From NCBI GenBank assembly GCA_001970955.1, contig MPUH01000291.1, positions 1 to 64,000 of the forward strand: DNA of 64,000 bases, read 5' to 3'. Below the pieces are notes generated by a model. It saw only the letters and a program-made list of their open reading frames with translations, did no database searches and was not told where the DNA came from. Positions 42,749-54,055 of this stretch are shown in pieces. The position numbers and the translations under genes are program-made. Positions within the stretch are counted from its first letter, which is position 1. Each line of letters starts with the position of its first letter. The stretch comes from Stentor coeruleus (lineage: Eukaryota; Ciliophora; Heterotrichea; Heterotrichida; Stentoridae).

Positions 42749-43990
42749 ATGTTTAAGTTCATTGTGGCTGGTGGAGGTTCAGCAAGTGTGTCAATTGTCA
42801 ACAATCTTATCAAGTCAGGAAGGGTTCAACCTTCACAGATTCTTGTTATTGAGCCTAGTCTTGTGAATTACTATCAGCCCGGATTTACAATGATAGGTGG
42901 TCGTGTATTGGGTGATGCTGAGTCAATCAAAAAAAATTCAATGCATATTATTGAAAACAAAACAGCAAATATGTTTCCCTTTTCAGTTCCCATACTGCAA
43001 AAGGAAGTTGTATCATTCAATCCTGATCAAAACAGTCTATCAGTTTCAGGCGGAGAGAGTTTACAATATGAAAATCTAATTGTCTCTATGGGGATTCACT
43101 TAGATTTTGAAGCTGTTCCTGGGTTAAAACAAGCCCTTGATGATGAAAAATCCACAGTGGGGTCTATCTACCGTTTACCATATGCTTTTAAAACCAACAA
43201 AATCATCGAGAACTTCAAAGGTGGAAACGCTGTCTTTTGTATGCCCCCTTTACCAATAAAATGTCCAGGGGCTCCACAAAAAATCATGCATCTAGCAATC
43301 GACAATTTCAAAGCCGCAGGAGTCACAGACTTCAAAGTTCATTATTACATGGCCCAGCCAGCTATTTTTTCAGTGCCAAAATATGCTAAAAAACTAAAAG
43401 AAATCGCTGAAGGAAAAGGCATAAACCTAAATTTCGAACATACAATAAGTAGAGTTGAACATGAAAAAAAAATAGCCTATTTCAAAAACAAAGATGGAGA
43501 AATTGCTGTACCTTATGATATGCTTCATGTTCCTCCACCACAAAGAGGAGTAAATGCTCTTAAAAATTCGACTCTAGTTGATAAAACTGGTTTTGTTGAA
43601 GTTAATAAAGAAACATTAAGACATACAAGGTATAATAATATTTGGGCTTTAGGTGATTGTGCAAATACACCAATTCCTAAAACACTTGCTGCTGCATTAT
43701 CACAATCTCAAGTTCTTACTCATAATTTGTTCCAAGCTTTAGATAAAAAAGATATAAATGCAAAGTATGAAGGATATACTGCTTGTCCAATATTTGTTGG
43801 GAATAATAAACTTATGATGTGCGAATTTAAATATGGATTAGTCCCACATGAAACATTTAGTTATAAGCAAGATGTGCCAAATGGGTTTTTTTATTGGGCT
43901 AAAAAATGGCTTTTCCCTAGAGTTTATATGCAATTTGTTAAGAGAAACTGGTGGTTTGGCAGGACAATGTTTTTTAAACCAAAGTTTTAG
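42749..43990 (+). CDS. SQOR: sulfide:quinone oxidoreductase
   Basis: 413 residues. An N-terminal FAD dinucleotide fold (FIVAGGGSASVSIVNNL), the YYQPGFTMIGG block, LPIKCPGAPQKIMHLA with the first redox cysteine, the second FAD block NIWALGDCANTPIPKT, and YTACPIFVGNNKLMMCEF with a further cysteine all fit mitochondrial-type sulfide:quinone oxidoreductase (SQR type II). The enzyme oxidises H2S and passes electrons to quinone at the inner mitochondrial membrane. No long targeting presequence is visible; the gene starts directly with the FAD fold, and no upstream exon with a proper tiny intron was found. Confidence 0.94.
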   Translation: MFKFIVAGGGSASVSIVNNLIKSGRVQPSQILVIEPSLVNYYQPGFTMIGGRVLGDAESIKKNSMHIIENKTANMFPFSVPILQKEVVSFNPDQNSLSVSGGESLQYENLIVSMGIHLDFEAVPGLKQALDDEKSTVGSIYRLPYAFKTNKIIENFKGGNAVFCMPPLPIKCPGAPQKIMHLAIDNFKAAGVTDFKVHYYMAQPAIFSVPKYAKKLKEIAEGKGINLNFEHTISRVEHEKKIAYFKNKDGEIAVPYDMLHVPPPQRGVNALKNSTLVDKTGFVEVNKETLRHTRYNNIWALGDCANTPIPKTLAAALSQSQVLTHNLFQALDKKDINAKYEGYTACPIFVGNNKLMMCEFKYGLVPHETFSYKQDVPNGFFYWAKKWLFPRVYMQFVKRNWWFGRTMFFKPKF

Positions 43991-44612
43991 ATGAGTTTAA
44001 TAGTTTATTCAAAATAGTTGATTTTTTATGAATTTCTAAATTATAGCTTTTTATAGATTAATCATAGTATTTATAGGGATTTTTAGATTTTTAGCAAATA
44101 ATTTTAGTGTTTTAGATAGCAAGGCTAGTTAATTATAACTTTTTCTTCTAAAATATAATTATTAGGTATAATCATGAAGATTCATTTTTAATAAAATTTT
44201 TAGTTTGGTCTGCCAATAATGATAGATCTTTAAAGTAAGCGCATTTCATCGAAATCTATATTATGATGGATTAAGTGTTTAAACGCTGTGAAAAGTTATC
44301 CTTATATGCCAGAAAGGTTTAAAATAATAGAAAATTGGTCTATGAAGTGCTTTGAAATAAGTTTATATAACTCTTTATAGGTATATTATTTATTGAAATA
44401 TGACTAAAATACTAATTTGAATAAAAATCTCATTATATGTTTTTAAATATAAGCTAGTAAGTAAATAAATATACAGTATATTATTATCTTATTAACTTGA
44501 CTTTTTTTATTATTTGCAAATACTTCTTATATTATTGCATTGCTACTTAAATCTCGCTACATTAACTAAAATTCTTATTAAACTATATACTAAACATAAA
44601 TTTTTATTTCGC
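43991..44612. other. intergenic between convergent genes
   Basis: 622 bp, AT-rich, nothing recognised. Confidence 0.55.
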
Positions 44613-45167
44613 CTACAAAATTATGCAGGTGCATTTCTGTTCTTTCTCATTCATATACATTGAAATACTCTCTTCTACTTTCTGCAGCCTTTTTTGCAAT
44701 TCTAAATTTTCAAGTTCCTTTTCAAAAATTTGTTTTTCACTTTCGATAATTTTTTTATTTGTATCGGCGATATGCTGGTACATTTCTTTAAACTTGCTCA
44801 ATTTTTTATTCAACTTTCGCGACCTATGCAGTCCAGGAAGACTTTGTGAAAAATCATTGGATTCAACAATGTTTTTCTTGACAAAACTAATTTCATCAGC
44901 TAAAAATCCAATTTTGGAAGAGTTTTCAATAGATGTGTCAACAAGAATTTTGCTTGCCTCTTTAAAGACATCTATTTGTTTTTGAATGTTTTTTGAGAGT
45001 TTGTTATTTTTCTTAGACATCTTCTTAATCTTGCCTAAGGTTTTTAAACTCAATTCCTCATTGATATCTATTGAGAGTTTATTTGAGATGCCCTGTGCAG
45101 TTTCAGTTGTGTTTTGAATTTTTGAAGTTATGTCCGCCAAAATGCGATGAGACCCTGAGCTGTGCAT
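44613..45167 (-). CDS. coiled-coil protein ending in a CaaX-like prenylation motif
   Basis: 184 residues from the ATG at 45167 (MHSSGSHRILADITSK); upstream codons in frame have no earlier ATG. It is helical throughout, with a coiled coil over the last 60 residues, and ends in KCTCIIL. CIIL is a good CaaX box of the geranylgeranyl type, with a second cysteine two residues before it for palmitoylation. The pattern coiled coil plus lipid tail resembles lipid-anchored SNAREs such as Ykt6 or membrane scaffolds, but no SNARE core with a central Gln is clear. Function unknown; membrane attachment is the inference. Confidence 0.78.
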   Translation of the reverse strand: MHSSGSHRILADITSKIQNTTETAQGISNKLSIDINEELSLKTLGKIKKMSKKNNKLSKNIQKQIDVFKEASKILVDTSIENSSKIGFLADEISFVKKNIVESNDFSQSLPGLHRSRKLNKKLSKFKEMYQHIADTNKKIIESEKQIFEKELENLELQKRLQKVEESISMYMNEKEQKCTCIIL

Positions 45168-45713
45168 TGAAATATTATTTATTAACGTTATGAACAATCA
45201 GTATAAAATTTTGTTATTTCAACTCTTATTCATAGTTAGTTTATAATAAGAGTTTATTGTGAAGAAATTTGCTATATTCCTTACATGGGCTATTTGAATT
45301 GATAGGAATGAAAGATAATAATCTTTTAAATTTCTTGTTTGAATAGGTGATATTTTTATTTAATACTTAAATTTTCGATATATTTAGGATTATTAAAATA
45401 CATTGAAAGAGTATTTAAGAATAAAAGGTTTTTTAAGATATGCTGCATAAGTATATATTAAATATGAGTAAAAAATGTATGAAGCATAAATAGATATATA
45501 TTTTAAAGTAAATTTTTTTATATAATTTTTGATAACCTTACTTGATTATCTTTAATATATTCTATAACTAAATTTAGGAAGAGTTAATTAGGTTGCGTCT
45601 CTGCTATAAAAATAATGATAAATTAGAAACTATGAGTAGAAGCTTCTATACAAACAATTTTAGATTTTGAATATAAAAGCTTTCTAATTATTTTAATGAC
45701 AAATATAAAAATC
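45168..45713. other. intergenic
   Basis: 546 bp, AT-rich, nothing recognised. Confidence 0.55.
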
Positions 45714-47314
45714 TTAGTCAAATCTCATTGCTAACTTTGAAAGATTTGCATGAATGAACCTATCTTTAGTGATTTTCATATCTCCAATCGAAGCTTTGCT
45801 AATCTCTTCAGCAACTTCCCATCCATTCATCATGGCAATCTTACAAATTTTCTTCCTCCATCTAATAATCCCAACAGCATCAAGTACTTGTTTTCTCGAT
45901 ATTAAATGTTCTAATCTATCTAATATCTGAAATTCCATTGTATCTGCTGTTCCTGTAACACATTCCTGAAGTTTCTTATTATTCTTATCATTTCCTGTAT
46001 AATTTTGTTGATAATTATATATCATATCAATAAGATCATTATGTTTTGAATCAATATAATTAACCAAATTATCATAATCAGTTTTAGAAGCCTGGTCAAT
46101 TGATACAGTTTTTTTCTTTGGAGGTTCAGAGGATTTAGAGAAATTAAAAATTTTGGGTTCTTTGAAATGCTTTGGTTCAGAAGGGGTATTAAAAGATGAC
46201 ATTTTACTACTTGATGGCTTTTTAGAAGCTTTTGGAGAAAGAAGCTCTTCAAGTGGTATTGACACTTCATCATGCTCAATAAAAGATCCGTCTGGAGATT
46301 CAATGGCGATTTCAAGGGCTTTACCTTTTTCAGATTCTGATAAGAGATCAAAGTGCCCCATTATTTCAGCTTTTTGCTCTTCTGGATAAACTGAAGATAC
46401 NCCATTATTTCAGCTTTTTGCTCTTCTGGATAAACTGAAGATACAATTGTCTGAAAATTACTTGCAAAATGCTCTGTAAGATTTATTGCGTCTCCGTTTT
46501 CTTCCATGTGGTTTATTATTTGAGTTATGTAAGTTTTTAAAATTCCTTCGTTGTCTGCATTAAGGTCTTGAGCGAATATTAGAGGTAGAACTTGCATTAG
46601 AGGCCATGTGTCATCAAATTTATATTTGCACCCTACAGCTAAAAATTTTTCAATTCCATTTTCCAAAAAACTCTTACAATACTGCAAAGTATTTGTAAAA
46701 ATTCTATATTTCTCAAAAAACTTCTTCGTCCTTTTATTATACCCAAGTATACTTCTCATAATTTCAAACATCTCAAATCCAGCACAAAATGCTGAACTCT
46801 GAGCATCAGTTAAATACTCTTCATTACTTTTTGGCACAGGTAAATTCTTTGCATAATCCATCCACTTATAAGTAAATTCTAACACAGTATGAAAAAAAGC
46901 TTCAACTCTTTTAATATCTTTTGTAGGATTTGTATATGTGAATCCAAATAAACAATCAACTAAAACAAACAAATCTCCACGTAGATACATAGTCAGATCA
47001 TAAGGAGATAAAGATTTGAAGTTATTTTCAGCAATTTTTATCATATTCTTTTCATGAACTACTAAATGATCTTCGTTATATTCCCATTCACGTAAAGCTA
47101 CACGCTCTTGGCCAGTGTATCCACGGGAAAACATACGAATCGGGGCTATGCATTTTGAGTGGGTACAATAAGCACCTTTGTATTTGTCACTCCATCCGTC
47201 AAAATGCACAGTGATTACGTTTTTTGTTCTTTTCTTGATGCGACCCATGCGCCATACACCTTTTATATCTTTTGCATCACACCAACTTTTAACTTTATAG
47301 TATGCACTATACAT
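45714..47314 (-). CDS. Tudor/chromo-like domain protein, otherwise unknown
   Basis: Seems split in two only because of the contig join at 46401; removing N plus 43 gives one frame of 518 residues. The N-terminal 60 residues read as a Tudor-knot/MBT-like barrel (DIKGVWRMGRIKK, ITVHFDGWSDKYKGAYC), a fold that also occurs at the N-terminus of some deubiquitinases and chromatin proteins. A helical domain of about 230 residues follows (LFVLVDCLFGFTYTNP, AFFHTVLEFTYKWMDYA), then a Ser/Pro-rich linker and a basic helical C-terminus. No peptidase motif is present. Confidence 0.8.
46401..46401. other. scaffold join (N) with duplicated 43 bp overlap
   Basis: 46358-46400 and 46402-46444 are identical. 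One gene is artificially split here. Confidence 0.92.
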
Positions 47315-47480
47315 TGGGTTAATATAATTATAATAAAGTTGTAATTTAGGATATCATTTAGATGATTTGAAAAAAAATATTATAAATTTATTGTATGAAG
47401 ATTATAGGAATATAAATTAGCTTTAGAGAAATATATCGAATAATAAAAGCTTAAAATCCTCAAAAAATTATCTAATTAAT

Positions 47481-48845
47481 CTAAAAACCTAAGCTACCAT
47501 CTAATTGACCACTAATATACTTCTGCTGCTGCATAACTTTTTCAAGCCTCTGATCAAGTACTTTCTGCGTCTTCAACAAACTTTCACACCTTTCCGCAAG
47601 TCGAGGAATATCACAAATAATGCTTTTAGTGGCCAAGAGTTTCCCTTCTAATTTATGCTGAAGGTCATAAAGCATTTCAGCTGAAGTGATATCCATAAGT
47701 GCATTAAGTTCAGTTTTTCTTTTGAAATTAAATACACGTTTTCTAAGATTTAACATAGACTTATACTTTGACAGTAAGTCATTAGATTTCGCTTTCCTAA
47801 AAGCTGCTTTAATAACTTCTGCTGCAGATATATACCATTCATGTTCACGATTTTTAGTTCTTACAGCTAAATATGCTATAGATTGATCTTTATTGAATTC
47901 ACTAGCCATATTTAAAGCAACGACCATAGCAGATACTAAAATCATCCCAGATATACAAGCTAGAAGACAAAAAAAGCGTCCCAAATGAGTAGTGGGGTAA
48001 ATGTCTCCATATCCAACTGTTGTCATAGTTATAATAATCAACCATTCAGAATTCGTAAGTTGGTCCATATTACTACATTTACCATCATAGCTTTTTTCTG
48101 ACTGCTGAGTGGCTATACCAAAAATAATTACTAGTAAGCCCATAACAATTCCTATTGTAAGAAAAGGTCTGTCTTTTAAATCTGACTTTAGACCAAAAAA
48201 AGCATCAGCATTTGTTGAGTATTTTTTACAGATTTTATATGCATTAAAAGATGTCCATTTCGAATAATGCTCATAAAGTCTCATGATAAGATAGGTTTTC
48301 AGTAGCATAATCATCATGAATATGTCTGTTATATGATAAATAAAATATTTCCCACTCATTGTTCCAGTCCATTTCACATTAACGTTAGGTAAAGAGGTAA
48401 CACTACATAACAGAAGTTCGATGATTAAATTAAAAGCAACACCTCGCTTGAAACCTTCTGTTTCAATGTTGGATTTTTTAATCTGAGTAACTTTGCTTTT
48501 AATCACATAATGCATTACTATGCATATTACTATATGTTTGTTACATAAGAATAGAGTAAAGGCTAGACCAAGATAACAAAAACTGTTGTATCTATCAGTG
48601 ATTGTATATTGAGGGGTTTCATAAAAGAGGATTTGGGTCTATGTAGATGATACTAGATAATATTGGTTGCTTAACCCTGCAACTGCGAGACATGCAGCAA
48701 ATGAGTCGATAACTTTAAGCCATCTTCGGTATTTGAAGATACTTTCAAGCTTCATATTGCTCTGCTTGTTAGTCCCTTTTCTCTTTAGTTCGTCAATAAC
48801 TTCTCTATAAATAACATTTTGACCTTGCTCTTTAGTGCTTTTCAT
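47481..48845 (-). CDS. SK-type Ca2+-activated K+ channel
   Basis: 449 residues in two exons. The 15 nt intron at 48639-48653 removes a TAG and joins the S1 segment to the rest. Six membrane segments; the pore reads IITMTTVGYGDIYPTTHLG with a perfect K+ filter. S4 has few charges (KTYLIMRLYEHYSKW), as in SK/IK channels, which are gated by Ca2+-calmodulin and not by voltage. The region after S6 (FRKAKSNDLLSKYKSMLN) and the coiled coil at the end match the calmodulin-binding domain of SK channels. It likely shapes membrane potential after Ca2+ entry, as in ciliary reversal. The C-terminus has the usual dimerising helix. Confidence 0.93.
48639..48653 (-). other. 15 nt intron (SK channel)
   Basis: On the minus strand GTATCATCTACATAG; A at -6. 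Confidence 0.9.
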
Positions 48846-49170
48846 TATTATTTATTATATAGCAACACCCCATATTTAATATTTTCATTTGTATCTCTCT
48901 AAGTAAAAATTGTATTTAGACAATATTAAAGTGATGAGCTTCCCAAATTTATCTATTATTCATGGACTAAAATATTTTATAAAAATTGCTTTTTATTATT
49001 AAACTTGCTTATAAACATTTTAAAACTATAATTCATACTTTAATCGGATTTACTTAAAATGTTGACAATTTTTTATCATAAACCTGTTAAATTAAAAAAT
49101 GCTTAATTGGTATATTTCTTCATATTTAAGATTAATTCTATAAATTTATTATTTGTATATAATACTAAAG
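48846..49170. other. divergent promoter region
   Basis: 325 bp, AT-rich. The channel start is preceded by AATAATAATG. Nothing else seen. Confidence 0.55.
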
Positions 49171-49641
49171 ATGGTTCTTAGACAAAGCATGGAAGGCCCT
49201 ATATTCAACAGTAACTATACAAGACTTATTAAACTTTGCTTAAGTACTTGGGGGCATAATATCGCTAATTCACTTGGTGCACTTATACTTGAGTTTAGGG
49301 ACAATATTGGTGAAACAGAAAATTTTAAAGTTACTTTTTATCTTGATGAAACTAAATATCTTGTACTTTTGGTCAAGGGAGGGTTGGGAAGAATAGCTAG
49401 AACCAAATATAGAGTGAATGAAAGTAGCATTTCAAGATATGATTGGAGGTCTAATTTTTGGCATAAACTGATGAGGATAGTAAATTTCGCTACTAAAATT
49501 GCCTTTTTTGTTTCTAAATATGTTCCTGGAGCTCAGTTAGCTTTACCATATATCGGAGCAGCTAGAATCGGTGGAAGGGTAATCAGTAAAATGATAACTT
49601 ATGATCGGCCTACCAGAATAAGGGGTAGAAGCTATTATTAA
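49171..49641 (+). CDS. unknown protein, intact member of a tandem pair
   Basis: 156 residues from the ATG at 49171, chosen because the paralogue at 50128 starts at the same point (both MV...). The N-terminal 90 residues look beta-rich with a conserved core shared by both copies (IKLCLSTWGHNIANSLGALI, NFKVTFY, KYRVNE). The C-terminal 60 residues are Gly/Ala-rich with amphipathic or membrane-seeking stretches (IVNFATKIAFFVSKYVPGAQ, LPYIGAARIGGRVI) and a basic end. No known family. The glycine-rich hydrophobic tail hints at membrane binding. Confidence 0.75.
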   Translation: MVLRQSMEGPIFNSNYTRLIKLCLSTWGHNIANSLGALILEFRDNIGETENFKVTFYLDETKYLVLLVKGGLGRIARTKYRVNESSISRYDWRSNFWHKLMRIVNFATKIAFFVSKYVPGAQLALPYIGAARIGGRVISKMITYDRPTRIRGRSYY

Positions 49642-50127
49642 TATTAGGAACTTGCTTTAAAAATCAGCTGTTTAGATTTATGATTGAAAAATGCGGCTAT
49701 GTTTTAAATGATGAATTAGTTATATTTATTCAAAATATTCATAGAAACATAAAAACAGAATATTGATATGTAGAAAGTTAGTCTTAGATATAAATTTGAA
49801 TTAAGGATATTCCAAACTCCATCACTAATTAATTTTCTTTTCGCAGAATAATCTGTTGTAAGTTTACGTTATTCAATACTTTTTAAAGTAAGTCCAATTA
49901 GATAAACTATATACTTGTTTTCATTAAAATATTTTGTAATTTGCTATTTAAATAGGTCGTGACAGAAATAAAACAGAATATCAAATTCGCATTTATTCAT
50001 TAAACCCATGCTTTTCCATATAATATCTTCTCCAGTTTTTTGTATTAATTTCCATTTAAATTTGTGGCATATTTTAAAAACTAAGTTGGCCCCCCATTTC
50101 AAAAAAAATATTGGTTTTAAATAAAAG
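49642..50127. other. intergenic between paralogues
   Basis: 486 bp of AT-rich DNA, nothing recognised. Confidence 0.55.
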
Positions 50128-50577
50128 ATGGTATGTATCAGTGAAATTTTAGAAAGCCCAATAACTCGTAGTGACTATAACAATCTCATAAAAGTGTGTT
50201 TAAAGCAATGGGGCCATAGAGTTGCAAATTCAATTGGAGCCCTGATTATTGAATTTCGTGATAATGTTAAAGTCGACTATAATTTCAAAGTAACATTTTA
50301 TTATGAAGGTGAAGCATGTTTAAATTTACTTGTAACTGGAGGCTTTGGAAACATAACAAGATCTAAATATCGTGTAAATGAACATATCATTGAGAGATAT
50401 GATTAGTGGGCGAAATTATGACAAATCATTGTAAAAATCATTAACTTTGCTGCAAAGGTTGGGACATTTGCTAGTTTATATGTTCCAGGAGGTAGATGGG
50501 CGCTTCCGTATTTTGCAGCTATAGAGCTTGTTACTGGGGTAATACATCGAGCAATAACGTATTTTGCACCTAGTTAA
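50128..50577 (+). pseudogene. paralogue of the 49171 gene with two in-frame stops
   Basis: One frame of 150 codons from ATG to TAA that matches the upstream gene over its whole length, for example IKVCLKQWGHRVANSIGALI and ALPYFAAIELVTGVIHRAI. It is broken by TAG (50404-50406) and TGA (50419-50421), five codons apart, at the point where the intact copy reads RYDWRSNFWHKLM. There is no frameshift, and no GT...AG tiny intron covers either stop. The frame after the stops still encodes the conserved Gly-rich tail, so the change is recent, a sequencing error, or the product is a truncated 92-residue protein. Confidence 0.78.
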
Positions 50578-52000
50578 TTTTATAGAAATTAGTCAAATTT
50601 ATTAAGGATCATTAAGTCTTGCGATATTTATTTAAATAAAATATTAGTATATTATCTTATTATGGACTGAAAGAAAATGATAGTTATAGAAAGATAGTTG
50701 GCTATTAAAAATTATGGATAGATGCTTAGCTTGAATTTTATAATTAAATTTAAATAAGTCAAGACTAATAAATGTATTAATTTTTATATTTTGAAAACAA
50801 ATAAATTTCTCTGTTTCAGATTTATAAAATCCTTTAACTTATGAAATATATTCAGCTAAGAAATAATCATGCACTAAATTTAATTTACATAAACATTAAC
50901 TTTTAGGTTTTTTGGTTAACTATTATATTAAATTTCCTAAAACAAAAATTCAGATAAAGACTTAATAAATTTTCTATTACACTTCTACTTCAAATTTCTG
51001 AAATTTTGTTTTAAATCAAAAATCTGTCTAAAATGTAGAATTAATGCCTTTAATCATAAATTTCACAATCCTAAATCTGTTTAAACTCTTTTTAAACTTC
51101 TTAAGTTTATTCCAAATATTAAAAAATAATTATATTTTCAACCATTTTGATCACATACATAATTTATCTTACCTAAAATTCTCTTTAATATTCATTATAG
51201 CATAACATAAATAATGATTTATCGCACTCTTAGTCATGCTTTTAGTTAATCATAACTATAATTTTTTAATATGCTATCATTCTAAGGTATTCATTTATTT
51301 AAGTACTATTCTTTCATTAAAGTGCATGGACATTTTAATTCTATCCACAACATTGTCTACGCATCTTTTGCATTTGAGTAATTATTGCAATGTCTAAGAA
51401 ATATTTTAGGGTATTTTTTTGCGCTAGTTCCCTGGAAATATATTGCGCTAATTTTTTATTTTAGTTTTATTCAGCAAATTATATTTTGATAATCTACCTC
51501 AATCAAACTTGCTAAGTTTATTGTAAATTTCTGATATTTTTAATATAATATTCCTTAGCCTTTATTTGCTTTGAATACTATTTATTTCTACCGCATGGCT
51601 TTTCTAGCTTTGCCGCACGCTAACTTGATAACTCCTGTTATCAATCAATTTAATTAGCCGACTTTGTAGAAAATAAAATGCCAGAGGTGATGAAAATCCT
51701 TCTTGTCTCACATTTTTATTCATATCTATTTGCCTTTTTAATCTTCATTATATTAAAATTTTCTTATTCATTATAATATAAAAATATATCTTATTACATG
51801 ATATCAAATAACTCTTATCTCTCAATAGTAACTATATAAAACTCAAACTAATTCCTCCTAAAAAATTATAAGCTTTTTTATTCTAATTCATTTCCTACAC
51901 AAATTTTATCATTTTCATAACTTAATAATACTTACATTATTCTTTAAAGTCGAAATAGATAGAATTGCTTTATAAGTTCTCAAAATATTGAAATTTATAA
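50578..52000. other. intergenic
   Basis: About 1.4 kb, strongly AT-rich. A slightly less AT-rich patch at 51590-51700 shows no tRNA or snoRNA hallmarks I can support. No gene seen. Confidence 0.55.
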
Positions 52001-52387
52001 ATGGAAGCCATTCAAACAAGAAGAGAAATTAGTTCTTATATATTAGGAGCTCCTTCAGCTTTAGCAATAAAAAGAAGATGTGGACTACCTAGAATAAACA
52101 CTTTACGTGGGATCTCACAAAATCCTTTCAAGGATAAAATTTTAGTAGGAAAATCTCCTACTTCAGAATGCATAGAGGATGACTTTAGTCCTCGAAGCTC
52201 AAAGTGCTATGATACTAAAATGACTTACTTACCTTTTATTTATGCCCAATCTCATTCTGGTAGAGGAACTCCTGTAAAAGAGCTAAATTTGCCCTTATCT
52301 CGTCGAGAACCTGAAATTATCTTAGTTAATGCAAACGAAAAGGAAGTTTTTAGATTGCCGAATCGAAGATTTACCTTCGCAAATTAA
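52001..52387 (+). CDS. small unknown protein
   Basis: 128 residues, basic, without signal peptide or membrane segment. It has many Arg and Ser-Pro positions (KSPTSE, FSPRSS) that look like kinase targets, and it reads as a mostly disordered protein. Its start is preceded by a long AT-rich leader. No homologue recognised; reality is supported by length, composition and a proper stop. Confidence 0.6.
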   Translation: MEAIQTRREISSYILGAPSALAIKRRCGLPRINTLRGISQNPFKDKILVGKSPTSECIEDDFSPRSSKCYDTKMTYLPFIYAQSHSGRGTPVKELNLPLSRREPEIILVNANEKEVFRLPNRRFTFAN

Positions 52388-53767
52388 TGATCATAAATAT
52401 CTCATATGAGATCTTAAGTTAAATAGAAAGATAATTTGGGTCTAAGGATTTTAAAGCAAACAAATTGTCGAAATTTTATGTTTTGATCATGAAAATTTTG
52501 AGATGATTGAAATACGATATTTAAGTGCAGATTTGAATTTTTGATGTTATGGCATAGAGATTTAATCTGTATAGAATATTGTTATGCAAATTTTGGTTAT
52601 CTAGATTTTTTATGATAATTATATTTAGCTTGCATGTATAGGAAAAAAAACTTATAATTTTTCGATAAGGGTTTTTAGCATACTTTTATCTTTAGATACA
52701 TAAAGCACCTTAACTATAAAAAAAAAAATATACAGTTGGAATGTATCAGAATAATAGAATCAGACTTTATCAAACTTTTTATAGCACATTAAGATTATTT
52801 ATCTATAAAGAAAGTCCAAGTAGCTACTAAAATTGCAACTATGATATATTGAAGAATGAGTTTTAGATGTTTTTTTCAAAAATAACTTAAAGGCAATTTA
52901 ATCAAGTCAAACAAAAATACTTCATGGATATAATATAAGTACTCTATTAAAATAATTTAAGATAAAACTAAAATCCGTATTAGAAAGTTCTGACCCTAGA
53001 AAATTTTAAGTAAGAAATATTTAGCTAATTTTCTTCTTTAAAAATCAAATACTTACTCATCTGAAAAATGCAAATTCCTTATTAAACCTTTTTTCTCTAT
53101 ATTGCTTAGATTATTTCTTGTAGACAGCAAAGTGCATGCAAATTATTTGTCTCATTTTCTTACCAATAATATTCTATTTATTCCTCTTGCGTGTTTGAGT
53201 CATTAAATTTCTATATCTTCTTGTTTTCACAGTTTATTCTTCCTAGTATTTTTTGACCATTTTCCCTCTAAAACTAATTAGCNTTTTAAGTAAGAAATAT
53301 TTAGCTAATTTTCTTCTTTAAAAATCAAATACTTACTCATCTGAAAATTGCAAATTCCTTATTAAACCTTTTTTTCTCTATATTGCTTAGATTATTTCTT
53401 GTAGACAGCAAAGTGCATGCAAATTATTTGTCTCATTTTCTTACCAATAATATTTTATTTATTCCTCTTGCGTGTTTGAGTCATTAAATTTCTATATCTT
53501 CTTGTTTTCACAGTATATTCTTCCTAGTATTTTTTGACCATTTTCCCTCTAAAACTAATTAGCACAAGTCTTTCAAACTTTTATTCCTATACATTAAAAG
53601 AGTTGATTTGTACATAACAGTTATCTAATATCCTGAAATCATTAATGAATTGTTCTTAAGCCCAGACATTTTTTATAACCAAGTCCAGGTGCTAATCCTT
53701 ATGAAATGGTTCAGGAAATTCTTTTGCTTTAGTAAAAAAAAATTACCTTGAAGCTCTTTTAATATGT
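52388..53767. other. intergenic, with scaffold join
   Basis: 1.4 kb, AT-rich, of which about 280 bp are an artificial repeat around the N at 53283. No gene or RNA recognised. Confidence 0.55.
53283..53283. other. scaffold join (N) with duplicated ~279 bp overlap
   Basis: 53004-53282 matches the sequence from 53284 on, with about three substitutions and one single-base length change in a T run. Confidence 0.9.
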
Positions 53768-53986
53768 CTAGACCATAGCACGCCGACCTTTTAGAGCTTT
53801 TTCAATTTGTGCATTTTCAACAAGACACACAACAATTTTCATCAAGAAGTGTACAACTGTATTTTCCAAGTTTTTAATGTTTTTATGCTCTTCAATTGTA
53901 CTTTTTATAAATAACGAAACTTTAGAGATCTGACTAAGTTCATGTTTATAAGTTTTCTTCCTGGTATCATTGAAATTAAAATTCAT
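53768..53986 (-). CDS. possible small helical protein
   Basis: 72 codons from the ATG at 53986 (MNFNFNDTRKKTYKHELSQ). The product is plausible as a helical protein (VSLFIKSTIEEHKNIKNLEN) with two cysteines, but no motif or family is visible. It is divergent from the cNMP-binding protein gene that starts 69 bp away. It may be a chance open frame. Confidence 0.35.
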   Translation of the reverse strand: MNFNFNDTRKKTYKHELSQISKVSLFIKSTIEEHKNIKNLENTVVHFLMKIVVCLVENAQIEKALKGRRAMV

Positions 53987-54055
53987 TACTATATGAAAGT
54001 TGTTACAGGCTAATATCAATAGCTTATCATTTCAACTACAAACAATAATTATATT

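Noticed and set aside
46022-46351. A 109-codon Lys/Leu/Ile-rich frame
   Set aside because: A shadow of the Tudor-like protein gene in another frame; its composition is typical of frame-shifted AT-rich DNA.
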